From: Alkalibacterium subtropicum | GTDB taxonomy: Bacteria; Bacillota; Bacilli; Lactobacillales; Carnobacteriaceae_A | Assembly (NCBI RefSeq): GCF_900112455.1 | Contig: NZ_FOLT01000001.1 | Coordinates: forward strand, 124,001 to 188,000 | Length of the DNA stretch: 64,000 bases | Reading direction: 5' to 3' | Shown: one piece after another, positions 8,477-18,115 of the stretch | How the letters are laid out: every line of letters begins with the position of its first letter | Position numbering within the stretch: the stretch's first letter is position 1 | Position numbers and translations under genes: made by a program | Notes under the pieces: generated by a model | Seen by the model: the letters and a program-made list of their open reading frames with translations, nothing else | Told to the model about the DNA's origin: nothing | Database searches by the model: none

Positions 8477-9667
8477 ATGTCAAAAACAATTGCAATCAAT
8501 GCAGGAAGCTCAAGTCTGAAATGGAAATTATTCACAATGCCACAGGAAGAAGAACTGGCATCCGGCGTGGTCGAACGTATCGGTTTAAATGATTCTATTT
8601 TCACTATTAAATATAATGATGGAGAAAAGTACAAGCAAGTTGTCGATATTGCTGATCACGAAGTAGCGGTCGAGATGCTTCTGAAACAATTAATTGAATT
8701 GAATATCATCGAGGACTTCAATGAAATTACAGGTGTAGGACACCGTGTGGTTGCCGGTGGAGAAATATTCAAAGACTCTGCTGTGGTTACAGATGAAGTC
8801 ATCGAGCAAATCGAAAGTCTAGCTGAATTTGCACCTTTACACAATCCAGCCAATGCTACCGGTATTAAAGCCTTCAAGAAAATCCTGCCGGATATTACAA
8901 GTGTTGCCGTGTTTGATACCTCTTTCCATCAAACCATGCCTAAAGTGAACTATCTATACAGTATTCCTTATGAATATTATGAAAAACACAATGCACGTAA
9001 ATATGGTGCACACGGAACAAGCCATAAATATGTTGCACAGCAGGCAGCAGAGATGCTGGAGAAACCGATCGAAGACCTGAAGATCATTACGTGTCATTTA
9101 GGTAACGGTGCTTCCATTACGGCTGTCGACGGGGGTAAATCTGTCGATACATCTATGGGATTCACACCATTAGCAGGGGTCACCATGGGGACACGTTCCG
9201 GGGATATCGATGCGTCATTACTACCATTCTTAATGGAAAAAGAAGGCATTGAATCGATCGAGGACATGATTTATATTCTCAACAATGAGTCTGGACTAAA
9301 AGGACTTTCAGGTGTTTCAAGTGATATGAGAGATTTGGAAGACGTTGAAGACACGAATGAACGTGCAGCATTGGCTCTACGTATATTTGAAGACAGAGTT
9401 AAAAAGTACATTGGTTCATATGTTGCGACGATGAATGGTGTCGACGCCATCGTATTTACTGCAGGGATCGGTGAAAATGGACCGGAAACGCGTGAGAATA
9501 TCATTAATGGCATCTCATATTTCGGTGCTGAAATCGACAGTGAAAGAAATAATGTCCGTGGCAAGCAAAGAGTTATTTCAACAGATGATTCTAAAGTAAA
9601 AGTACTACTCATCCCGACCGATGAAGAAGTCATGATTGCCCGCGATGTAGAAAAATTAAGCAATTAA
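8477..9667 (+). CDS. ackA: Acetate kinase
   Basis: Acetate kinase interconverts acetyl-phosphate plus ADP with acetate plus ATP. The motifs [12 protein letters not shown] (N-terminal phosphate loop), [21 protein letters not shown] and GTRSGDID are all intact. Length 396 aa is standard. ATG 8477 follows AAGGGAG at normal spacing, 17 bp after ytxK. With the pyruvate dehydrogenase operon at 38-43 kb, it provides the last ATP-yielding step of acetate formation; no phosphotransacetylase gene is in this window. A perfect bidirectional terminator follows. Confidence 0.98.
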   Translation: MSKTIAINAGSSSLKWKLFTMPQEEELASGVVERIGLNDSIFTIKYNDGEKYKQVVDIADHEVAVEMLLKQLIELNIIEDFNEITGVGHRVVAGGEIFKDSAVVTDEVIEQIESLAEFAPLHNPANATGIKAFKKILPDITSVAVFDTSFHQTMPKVNYLYSIPYEYYEKHNARKYGAHGTSHKYVAQQAAEMLEKPIEDLKIITCHLGNGASITAVDGGKSVDTSMGFTPLAGVTMGTRSGDIDASLLPFLMEKEGIESIEDMIYILNNESGLKGLSGVSSDMRDLEDVEDTNERAALALRIFEDRVKKYIGSYVATMNGVDAIVFTAGIGENGPETRENIINGISYFGAEIDSERNNVRGKQRVISTDDSKVKVLLIPTDEEVMIARDVEKLSN

Positions 9668-9681
9668 GTTGATTAAAAATT

Positions 9682-9722
9682 AAAAGACGTCTCTTTTCCA
9701 AAACGGAAAAGAGACGTCTTTT
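9682..9722 (+). terminator. Bidirectional terminator ackA/uspA
   Basis: Perfect 18-bp inverted repeat (9682-9699 with 9705-9722) with A-rich and T-rich ends, between convergent ackA and uspA. Confidence 0.92.
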
Positions 9723-9731
9723 AATGCTTAT

Positions 9732-10196
9732 TTATTCTTCAATAAACTCATTGTTTAAGTCAGTACGGACGATCAATACGTCGCATTTAGCCTGGCGGAT
9801 AACATACTCAGACACTGAACCAACAAATATACGTTCCACAGCGTTCAAGCCGGTTGCGCCGAGCATGATCAAATCGATACTTTCAGCTTCCGGTATCTGT
9901 TTGGCGATCATTATTTTCGGTGAACCATACTCTAAAACTGTTTTGACTTTAGAAAGTCCCTCTTTTTCAGCATATTCCTTGTAGTCATTCAGGGTGTTTT
10001 TCGCTTCTTCACGTGCGTTATCAGCAATAGATCCGTCAAATGTGCTAAATGACTGATAGGCACGCGTATCGATAACATGAGCAAGAACAAGAACTGCATC
10101 GTTTCTCTTGGCCACTTCAACAGCTTTTTTAAATGCTCTTTCTGCCTGTGAAGACCCATCGATGGCTACCAAAATTTTCTTATACTCTTGTAACAT
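9732..10196 (-). CDS. Universal stress protein UspA family
   Basis: A single-domain universal stress protein (about 154 aa). The N-terminal strand is KKILVAIDGSSQAERAF. The C-terminal ATP-binding motif is GATGLNAVERIFVGSVSEYV, matching G-x2-G-x9-G-S, so it is probably an ATP-binding type. I choose ATG at 10196; a GTG at 10205 lies only 2 nt from the AGAAGGG sequence. On the minus strand it lies downstream of the 6S-like RNA, an arrangement known in lactic acid bacteria. Confidence 0.9.
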   Translation of the reverse strand: MLQEYKKILVAIDGSSQAERAFKKAVEVAKRNDAVLVLAHVIDTRAYQSFSTFDGSIADNAREEAKNTLNDYKEYAEKEGLSKVKTVLEYGSPKIMIAKQIPEAESIDLIMLGATGLNAVERIFVGSVSEYVIRQAKCDVLIVRTDLNNEFIEE

Positions 10197-10261
10197 ATGA
10201 CACACAACCCTTCTTATATTCTTACCTACATTATACTAAAAAAGAAATTAAATACCTAATA

Positions 10262-10298
10262 AAAGGAAAAAAGAGCCAGGACATAAAGTCCTGGCTCT
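10262..10298 (-). terminator. Terminator of 6S-like RNA
   Basis: Perfect 11-bp stem (10272-10282 with 10288-10298); the U-run on the minus strand comes from 10262-10271. It ends transcription arriving from the right, just after the 6S-like RNA. Confidence 0.85.
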
Positions 10299-10304
10299 GT
10301 GTAT

Positions 10305-10504
10305 GACTAAGTATAAGAAATCCGATGGTGCCGGTTGAATGCCATGTTAGGTTGAACCCGCTATTGGCAGGTGGGCTTCTCCAGAAAAATATTTGACTTC
10401 CAAGTGATAAGGCGTGTCAGCAATTCTTCCTTTAGAATCCCAATGTTTGAATAAAACGTTCGGTCAACACAGTTTGTAGGCATCGCGTACACCTCAGAAT
10501 TCTT
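10305..10504 (-). ncRNA. ssrS: 6S RNA (ssrS; Lacto-usp type)
   Basis: A gene-free minus-strand transcript of about 200 nt with its own strong promoter (10511-10539) and terminator. The two ends are complementary: the 5' part AAGAA...CGATGCC pairs with the 3' part GGCACCATCG...TTCTT, which gives the closed rod with internal bubbles typical of 6S RNA. 6S RNA mimics an open promoter and sequesters sigma-A RNA polymerase. Location next to rarA (as for 6S in Bacillus) and upstream of usp (as for the Lacto-usp motif of lactic acid bacteria) supports the call. I did not run a covariance search. Confidence 0.75.
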
Positions 10505-10510
10505 ATCCTT

Positions 10511-10539
10511 ATATTAGCACAGAGGTTATATTTAGTCAA
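10511..10539 (-). promoter_or_regulatory. Promoter of 6S-like RNA
   Basis: Minus strand: TTGACT (10539-10534), 17 nt, TAATAT (10516-10511). Predicted start near 10504. Confidence 0.75.
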
Positions 10540-10564
10540 TACAGAGTGCTCGCTAATAGAAAAC

Positions 10565-11830
10565 TTATTTATTCTCATATTTAGACAACTGCTTCTCGAG
10601 GGCACTTTCGAATTTAGATGTAACTGCAGGGTAGTAGTATCTTTTATTTTTGATACTGTCAGGCAGATATTGCTGTTTCACCCAGTGACTTTCGTGATTA
10701 TGAGGATACTGATAACCGACACCGCTGCCCAGTTTTTCTGCGCCGGAATAGTGGGCGTCTTTCAGATGGGCCGGAACATCTCCTGAAAAGCCGTTTCTGA
10801 CATCACCTAAGGCTGCATCGACAGCGGAAATCGCACTGTTTGATTTTGGTGAGAGACACATCTCGATCACTGCATTGGCTAAAGGGATGCGTGCTTCAGG
10901 AAAGCCGATTTTTTCTGCCGCTTCTGCTGCTGTGACAACGCGGGCAACCCCGGCAGGGTTGGCTAATCCGATATCCTCATAAGCGGTAACGATCAGGCGT
11001 CTTATAATGATCTTTAACTCTCCAGCTTCGATCAGACGGGCCAGATAATGAAGAGCGGCATGAACATCACTTCCTCTAATCGACTTCTGGAAGGCTGAGA
11101 TGGCATTATAGTGAGCATCGCCATCTTTATCGTGATTCAAAGCCTTCCTTTGCAGACATTCCTCTGCGGTTTCTTTCGTGATGATAATGGATCCGGCACC
11201 GTCTGGTTCAGTTGACTTTGCAGCCAGCTCCAGTGCATTTAAAGCACTCCGCAAGTCACCTTGGGTCGACCGGGCAAAGTAGTCTAAAACATTATCTGCA
11301 ATAGTAATAGGATAGGTGCCGAGGCCATTTTCTTTGTCAGTCAAAGCTCTGTTTAACGCGGCGATAATATGGTCTGCTGTCAATGGTTTCAGTTCAAAAA
11401 TCTGTGCCCGACTTCTGATCGCAGGATGGATAGATATATATGGATTTTCTGTGGTCGCCCCAATCAAAACGATCCGTCCGTTCTCAAGATGAGGGAGTAA
11501 AAAATCCTGTTTCGGTTTATCCAGACGGTGTACCTCATCGAGAAGCAAAACGACTGTACCGCTCATTTTTGCTTCTTCGACAACGATCTCCAGATCCTTT
11601 TTCTTGTCAGTCGCTGCGTTAAGCATGCGAAAGGCGTATTGGGTGGATCCGGCTATGGCACTGGCTATACTTGTTTTTCCTATACCGGGGGGACCGTATA
11701 AAATCATTGAGGAAAGCTGTTTGGCTTTAACCATTCTCCATATGATCTTACCTTCTCCCACGAGATGTGTTTGTCCTACGATGTTGTCAATGGTTTTTGG
11801 CCGCATACGATAGGCTAATGGTTTATTCAA
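10565..11830 (-). CDS. rarA: Replication-associated recombination ATPase RarA
   Basis: RarA (MgsA, YrvN) is an AAA+ ATPase of the clamp-loader/RuvB-like group that acts at stalled replication forks. Walker A is GPPGIGKTS, Walker B is VLLLDEVHR, sensor 1 lies near IGATTENPYIS, and the C-terminal tetramerisation domain includes GEAGELK-like and HYSGAEKLGSG segments. I choose the TTG at 11830: AAGGAG lies 7 nt upstream and the product starts M-N-K-P-L-A-Y-R-M-R-P. Longer in-frame starts lack homology. Length about 421 aa is normal. The neighbouring 6S-like gene is downstream on the same strand. Confidence 0.94.
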   Translation of the reverse strand: MNKPLAYRMRPKTIDNIVGQTHLVGEGKIIWRMVKAKQLSSMILYGPPGIGKTSIASAIAGSTQYAFRMLNAATDKKKDLEIVVEEAKMSGTVVLLLDEVHRLDKPKQDFLLPHLENGRIVLIGATTENPYISIHPAIRSRAQIFELKPLTADHIIAALNRALTDKENGLGTYPITIADNVLDYFARSTQGDLRSALNALELAAKSTEPDGAGSIIITKETAEECLQRKALNHDKDGDAHYNAISAFQKSIRGSDVHAALHYLARLIEAGELKIIIRRLIVTAYEDIGLANPAGVARVVTAAEAAEKIGFPEARIPLANAVIEMCLSPKSNSAISAVDAALGDVRNGFSGDVPAHLKDAHYSGAEKLGSGVGYQYPHNHESHWVKQQYLPDSIKNKRYYYPAVTSKFESALEKQLSKYENK

Positions 11831-11965
11831 TATGATTCTCCTTAATTGATAGCATGGTTTCAGGTGATACAAGTATAGCATTCTTTCTTGATCAATGAAA
11901 TAAAGTGAACAGTTGTTTGCCAGCAAAAAGACTATTTTTTATGTTCAGTGACAGCTTTTGTGATA

Positions 11966-11974
11966 TGATATAAT
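11966..11974 (+). promoter_or_regulatory. Extended -10 promoter of gshF
   Basis: TGATATAAT (TGn plus TATAAT), 40 bp before the gshF start; no convincing -35. Confidence 0.55.
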
Positions 11975-12013
11975 TTGACATTAAACGCACATTATAATAA
12001 GAGGAAGTATAAA

Positions 12014-14281
12014 ATGAATCTAAAGAAAATAGTACAGAACAATCAGCTTGAGCCATATTTTGTTAAAGGATCCTTTGGCATTGAAAAGGAAGGGCTCAGG
12101 ACCGATGCATCAGGGCATCTGGCACGAACAGATCATCCTTTAGAATTTGGCAGCCGCAACCATCACCCCTATGTGCAGACAGATTTCAGCGAGTCTCAGC
12201 TTGAGTTGGTCACGCCGCCTCAGGATACATTGAAGGAGCAGTATCAGTGGTTGAAGGCACTGCATGACGTAGTCAACCGAACTATCCCAAAAGACGAATT
12301 CGTCTGGCCGTTCAGTATGCCCAATATCCTGCCAGCAGAAGCGGATATCCCTTTAATAAAAGTAGATGATTACAGGGAAGTCCGCTACCGTGAAAAATTG
12401 TCTGAAAAATATGGGAAGAAAAAGCAGATGATCAGTGGCGTACACTACAACTTTTCTTTTACACCCGAATTCCTGGATAAAATCAATGAATATGTACAGA
12501 CTGAAGATAATCTGGATGAGTGGTGTAATGATCTTTATCTGAAAATGTCGCGTAACTATTTGAGGTATCAGTGGGTGCTGACCTATTTATTCGGGGCTTC
12601 CCCGGTCAGTCATCCTTCACTGCTGGACAGTGAGACGATCGGTCCTGTAAGAAGTCTGAGAAACAGCGAATATGGATACCATAATACGTTCAGCGACACA
12701 GTATCTTATGAGTCTATAGAGAATTATATTCGTGATATTGAAGAATTAGTAAAAAACAATATTCTATATGAAGAAAGAGAATACTACGGTTCATCACGAC
12801 TGCGAGGAGCCGGGAAATACGTCTGTCAGCTAGTCAATAATGGTACGCGCTATGTGGAATTCCGGTCATTTGACCTTAATCCGTTTGACCCTCTTGGTTT
12901 TTCATATGAGCAATCTGTGTTTCTTCACTTGTACGTGTTAACGATGGTGTGGATGGACAAAGATAACAGAGATGAAGATATCAAAGAGGGAATAGAGAAG
13001 AATGCACGGACATCTCTTGAAAACCCCTATGCCTATTCGCAATATAAAGAAGAGGGGCTATCACTTTTAAATCTGATGAAAGACACCAGCCGGGAATTGA
13101 ACTTGAGCGATGAGTACACAACGGTCGTCGATAAAGCTATTCATCAGTTCCATCATCCAGAAGAGACCTTATCCGCTGTCATCATGGATAAACTGAAAGA
13201 CAGAACGTCTTTCATTGACTTTGGCAACACGCTCGGCAAGAGTTACAAACAGTTGTCCATGCAGAAACCATTCCTGCTCAACGGATTTGAAACTCTTGAA
13301 ATGAGTACGCAGCTGCTTCTGTTCGATGCTCTGCAGTTGGGAGTGAAAACGACTATCTTGGATGAGAATGATCAGTTTCTCGCCTTCAGTTATAAAGGAG
13401 ACAAAGAATATGTTCGAAATGGGAACATGACATCCAAAGATACGTATATTTCACACTGGCTCATGGCTAATAAAACAGTAACTAAAAAAGTACTGAAAGA
13501 AAATGGTTTCGCAGTGCCTGCCGGAGAAGAGTTCTCTTCTTTGGAAGAAGCTAAAAACTATTACGCCATCGCATCCCAAAAAGCGGTGGTGATCAAACCC
13601 AAGTCTACAAATTACGGCATCGGGATCACGATATTCAAACAGACCCCCAAAAGGACAGATTATGAAGAAGCTTTGTCTTTTGCCTTTAAAGAAGATGACA
13701 GTATCCTTGTGGAAGAATACATTGAAGGAACAGAGTACCGATTTTTTGTTCTGAACGGAAAAGTTGAAGCTGTTTTGCTTCGAGAACCGGCGAATGTAAC
13801 AGGCGACGGCGAACATTCTGTAAAAGAATTGATTGCTGAAAAAAACAGACACCCTTATAGGGGAGAGAATCATCGGGCTCCGCTTGAAAAAATAAAAATG
13901 GGTGAAATCGAAGCGATGATGCTTAAAGAACAGGGCTACACATTTGAAAGTGTCCTTCCAGAAAACGAAAAAGTGTATCTACGGGAAAATTCAAATATTT
14001 CGACCGGTGGAGATTCCATCGATGTGACAGATGACATGCACGAAAGCTATAAGTCTGTTGCGGAAGATATCGCCCGCGCCTTAGACGTCAAAGTTACAGG
14101 TCTGGATCTGATCGTGCCGGATATTCATATGCCTAGCACCAAAGCAAACAACGGATACACCGTGATCGAAGCCAATTTTAATCCGGCTATGAATATGCAT
14201 GCCTTTGTACAAAAAGGGAAAGGCAGGCGATTATCAAGAAAAGTGCTGGACATGTTGTATCCCCATATCGAACTCTCCTAG
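12014..14281 (+). CDS. gshF: Bifunctional glutathione synthase GshF
   Basis: GshF makes glutathione in two steps: gamma-glutamylcysteine ligase (N-terminal about 470 residues), then glutathione synthetase (C-terminal ATP-grasp domain). SFGIEKEGLRTD and FSESQLELVTPP mark the ligase ATP and glutamate sites. SILVEEYIEGTEYRFFVLNG and VIEANFNPAMNMHAF are ATP-grasp motifs. Length 755 aa fits the fused enzyme of Lactobacillales and Listeria. ATG 12014 follows AGAGGAAG. The cysteine desulfurase gene starts 17 bp downstream, so cysteine use for glutathione and for sulfur transfer may be co-expressed. Confidence 0.96.
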   Translation: MNLKKIVQNNQLEPYFVKGSFGIEKEGLRTDASGHLARTDHPLEFGSRNHHPYVQTDFSESQLELVTPPQDTLKEQYQWLKALHDVVNRTIPKDEFVWPFSMPNILPAEADIPLIKVDDYREVRYREKLSEKYGKKKQMISGVHYNFSFTPEFLDKINEYVQTEDNLDEWCNDLYLKMSRNYLRYQWVLTYLFGASPVSHPSLLDSETIGPVRSLRNSEYGYHNTFSDTVSYESIENYIRDIEELVKNNILYEEREYYGSSRLRGAGKYVCQLVNNGTRYVEFRSFDLNPFDPLGFSYEQSVFLHLYVLTMVWMDKDNRDEDIKEGIEKNARTSLENPYAYSQYKEEGLSLLNLMKDTSRELNLSDEYTTVVDKAIHQFHHPEETLSAVIMDKLKDRTSFIDFGNTLGKSYKQLSMQKPFLLNGFETLEMSTQLLLFDALQLGVKTTILDENDQFLAFSYKGDKEYVRNGNMTSKDTYISHWLMANKTVTKKVLKENGFAVPAGEEFSSLEEAKNYYAIASQKAVVIKPKSTNYGIGITIFKQTPKRTDYEEALSFAFKEDDSILVEEYIEGTEYRFFVLNGKVEAVLLREPANVTGDGEHSVKELIAEKNRHPYRGENHRAPLEKIKMGEIEAMMLKEQGYTFESVLPENEKVYLRENSNISTGGDSIDVTDDMHESYKSVAEDIARALDVKVTGLDLIVPDIHMPSTKANNGYTVIEANFNPAMNMHAFVQKGKGRRLSRKVLDMLYPHIELS

Positions 14282-14298
14282 TTCAGAAAGGATAAATA

Positions 14299-15453
14299 AT
14301 GAGTGAAACAGTCTATTTAGATCATGCAGCAACAACACCGATGCATCCTGAAGTGATCGAAGTCATGACAGAAACGATGAAAAGAAATTTCGGCAATGCT
14401 TCGAGCATTCATCAGATCGGACGCGAAAGCAGAGGGCTGGTGGAAGAAGCACGTCGTACATTTGCAGAAAGTATCCATGCCAAGCCTCAAGAAATCGTCA
14501 TTACCAGCGGAGGCACAGAAAGTGATAATATGGCTATTTTGAAGACTGCTGAGAAGTATAGAGACAGGGGCAGACATATTATTACGACAGCCGTTGAACA
14601 TCCGGCTGTCTTAAAGCCCGTGGAGTATCTCGCTGAAGCGGGGTTTGAGATCACGTATCTTCCTGTCAATGAAGACGGGGAAATAACACTGGAACAAGTT
14701 CAGGCAGCCTTAAGGGAAGATACCATCCTTGTTTCGATAATGTATGGCAATAATGAAATCGGCAGTCTGATGCCCATAGGAGACATTGGCCGTTACCTGA
14801 AGGAGTCAGCCCCGGGGGTCGTCTTTCACACAGATGCTGTCCAGGCTTATGGGACAGAAGATATTGATGTGAAGGATGAAAAAATCGACCTATTATCAGT
14901 TTCGGCACACAAGATCAATGGACCCAAAGGAATAGGGTTTCTGTATATAAACGACGATCTTTCGATACCTCGTCTGATCATGGGCGGAGAACAGGAAAAC
15001 AATAGAAGAGGAGGGACGGAGAACGTCCCTGCGATTGCCGGTTTTAAAAAAGCAGTGGAACTTAGAATGGTAAACAAGTCAGAATTGAGAGAGTCATACA
15101 GCTACTTCAAGAAACTCTTTATTAATAAACTGGAGGAAACGGAGATAGACTTTAGTGTGAATGGATCAATAGAAAAAGGTCTGCCTCATATACTCAGTCT
15201 GCACTTGAAAGGTATACCGGCTTATAAGCTGCTGATTCACCTTGATCTGGCACGAATCGCTGTCTCTATAGGCTCTGCCTGTTCAGCGGGGAATGTGGAT
15301 CCCAGCCATGTGCTGATCGCTTTGTATAATGACAATCATCCGGCTATAGAAGAAACGGTCAGGATCAGCTTTGGTCAGGGTGTAACAGAAGAGGGCATTA
15401 TAAAAACAGTAAATAAAATTCAGAATACCTGTGCTTCTTTAAAGGTAAATTGA
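14299..15453 (+). CDS. Cysteine desulfurase (IscS/NifS family)
   Basis: PLP-dependent enzyme that takes sulfur from cysteine as an enzyme persulfide. YLDHAATTPMHPEV starts the fold. Lys205 in SAHKINGPKG carries PLP, and Cys328 in SIGSACSAGNVDPSH is the persulfide cysteine on a short class I-type loop. Length 384 aa is normal. It is followed by DUF1831 and then mnmA, so the likely acceptor is MnmA for tRNA thiolation. In Bacillus a dedicated desulfurase (YrvO) pairs with MnmA in the same way. Iron-sulfur scaffold genes are absent from the window. Confidence 0.95.
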   Translation: MSETVYLDHAATTPMHPEVIEVMTETMKRNFGNASSIHQIGRESRGLVEEARRTFAESIHAKPQEIVITSGGTESDNMAILKTAEKYRDRGRHIITTAVEHPAVLKPVEYLAEAGFEITYLPVNEDGEITLEQVQAALREDTILVSIMYGNNEIGSLMPIGDIGRYLKESAPGVVFHTDAVQAYGTEDIDVKDEKIDLLSVSAHKINGPKGIGFLYINDDLSIPRLIMGGEQENNRRGGTENVPAIAGFKKAVELRMVNKSELRESYSYFKKLFINKLEETEIDFSVNGSIEKGLPHILSLHLKGIPAYKLLIHLDLARIAVSIGSACSAGNVDPSHVLIALYNDNHPAIEETVRISFGQGVTEEGIIKTVNKIQNTCASLKVN

Positions 15454-15495
15454 TGTATAATAAAGACAGTGAAACGTAAAGGGAGGAATTAGTGG

Positions 15496-15837
15496 ATGGC
15501 AACGTATAAGCAAGATCATTTATTAGGCAGTGAGGCGCACTACGCTGTGCATGAAGATGCCAAACGGTACACACTCAGAGATAACGGGTTCCTTGAAAGT
15601 AAGAACGGGTCGTTTCAGTACGAAAGAGTTCTGTCTCTGCACAGTCAGGATAAAAAAGTTCCCAAACTGAAACTTGTTATTTCCAAGGATATCGATGAGC
15701 TGAAGTTATCTGCCGTGACTTCGAATGGTTTAAAAAAGGTCGATCTGTATAAATCCGATCAGCTGGAAGAGGAAAGGAAATTTGCTGAAGGGATCATTGA
15801 ATCTCTGGTGAATGCAAAGGTACTGAAAAAGGTTTAG
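15496..15837 (+). CDS. DUF1831 protein, cysteine-desulfurase associated
   Basis: A 113-aa protein of the DUF1831 family, which occurs beside cysteine desulfurase genes in Lactobacillales. It has no membrane segment or signal peptide. Motifs include RYTLRDNGFLESKNGSFQYE and KFAEGIIESLVNAKVLKKV. GGGAGGAA lies before ATG 15496. The biochemical role is unknown; conserved position suggests it helps the desulfurase or its sulfur acceptor. It contains no cysteine, so it is not itself a persulfide carrier. Confidence 0.85.
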   Translation: MATYKQDHLLGSEAHYAVHEDAKRYTLRDNGFLESKNGSFQYERVLSLHSQDKKVPKLKLVISKDIDELKLSAVTSNGLKKVDLYKSDQLEEERKFAEGIIESLVNAKVLKKV

Positions 15838-15874
15838 CCAGACTAGCTCGTCACGGTGTACACCTTGTCAGATC

Positions 15875-15910
15875 AAAGACACACAAGGCCATTGTGTGTC
15901 TTTTCTTTTA
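15875..15910 (+). terminator. Terminator after DUF1831
   Basis: Stem AAAGACACACAA (15875-15886) with TTGTGTGTCTTT (15892-15903), followed by TCTTTT. Confidence 0.88.
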
Positions 15911-15927
15911 ATTATCCCTGCTATCCC

Positions 15928-17149
<1,222 letters not shown>

Positions 17150-17160
17150 GTGAGATGATT

Positions 17161-17198
17161 AAAAAAGAGCTGCTCTGTTGATCAGACAGCTCTTTTTT
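17161..17198 (+). terminator. Terminator after mnmA
   Basis: AAAAAAGAGCTG pairs with CAGCTCTTTTTT around a 14-nt inner region. Confidence 0.9.
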
Positions 17199-17290
17199 GC
17201 ATTAGGGATGAACCCTTTAAAAAGAATGTATTTTCATTACAGGTGTAGTATACTGATAGACAATATTAGTGATAAAAGGAGCGGTGTAGT

Positions 17291-18067
17291 ATGTACTTAT
17301 TCGAGCAGTATGGTATGGAAGGAGAAGAACAATTCAACTTTTCTTCATTGAAAGACTTGAATTTTCCTCTACATTTTCATCGGGCCTATGAAATAATCAT
17401 TGTTGAGAAAGGCGAGATGAGCATAACCATTGAAGAAAGAAACTACCATCTAACAGCTAATGAAGCGGTCTTTATTTTTCCGAACCAGTTGCATAAACTG
17501 TTTACGCCGGAACAGTCAGTCTGTAGAGTGCTCATTTTTTCGCCGGAATTGATCGGACATTTTTTTTCATCATACAAAGGTTCTGCACCAGAAGATAACC
17601 GCTTTACCGTGACAGAAATACCGGAAAAACAGGCGCTGTCATCTGTTTATGCCCAGAAAGCCGTCTTATACAGGTATTGTGACAAACTGATCCGATCGAC
17701 AACTTTTGAGACAATAAAAGTGTCTTCAAAACGAAAAATCATCCAGAACGTCCTGCTTTACATCGATAATCATTATCAGGATGACTGTACATTAAAAGAT
17801 GTCACCAAAGCCATACAGTATGATTATGCTTATGTCTCCAAAGTTTTTTACATCTATACCAACCTAACATTTACAACTTATATAAACAGATACCGATTAA
17901 CTCAGGCAACTTATCTACTTTTAAATACAGAAAAGTCGGTCAGTGATATTGCTCAAACATGTGGATACAAAACATTACGCACGTTCAACCGCAACTTCAA
18001 GGAATTGAAGAATGTATCACCATCTGTTTTCAGAGAAGAAAATAAAGATTATGGGAAAAAGACCTAG
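17291..18067 (+). CDS. AraC-family transcriptional regulator
   Basis: A 258-aa AraC/XylS regulator. The N-terminal cupin-like sensor has LHFHRAYEIIIVEKGEM, the usual His-containing sugar-sensing strand pair. The C-terminal double helix-turn-helix (about 155-255) has YVSKVFYIYTNLTFTTYINR and SVSDIAQTCGYKTLRTFNRN. The ligand and targets are unknown. The neighbours are mnmA and recD2 on the same strand, with no sugar or transport operon next to it, so it probably acts elsewhere. GGAGCG precedes ATG 17291. Confidence 0.88.
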   Translation: MYLFEQYGMEGEEQFNFSSLKDLNFPLHFHRAYEIIIVEKGEMSITIEERNYHLTANEAVFIFPNQLHKLFTPEQSVCRVLIFSPELIGHFFSSYKGSAPEDNRFTVTEIPEKQALSSVYAQKAVLYRYCDKLIRSTTFETIKVSSKRKIIQNVLLYIDNHYQDDCTLKDVTKAIQYDYAYVSKVFYIYTNLTFTTYINRYRLTQATYLLLNTEKSVSDIAQTCGYKTLRTFNRNFKELKNVSPSVFREENKDYGKKT

Positions 18068-18115
18068 ATTAATAGCCAAGTATTAGATAAACTATTCAAG
18101 GAAGGAGGACGTCTC

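Noticed and set aside
13451-13873. 140-aa minus-strand frame inside gshF
   Set aside because: Shadow of a conserved gene on the other strand; composition is not protein-like and there is no ribosome site.
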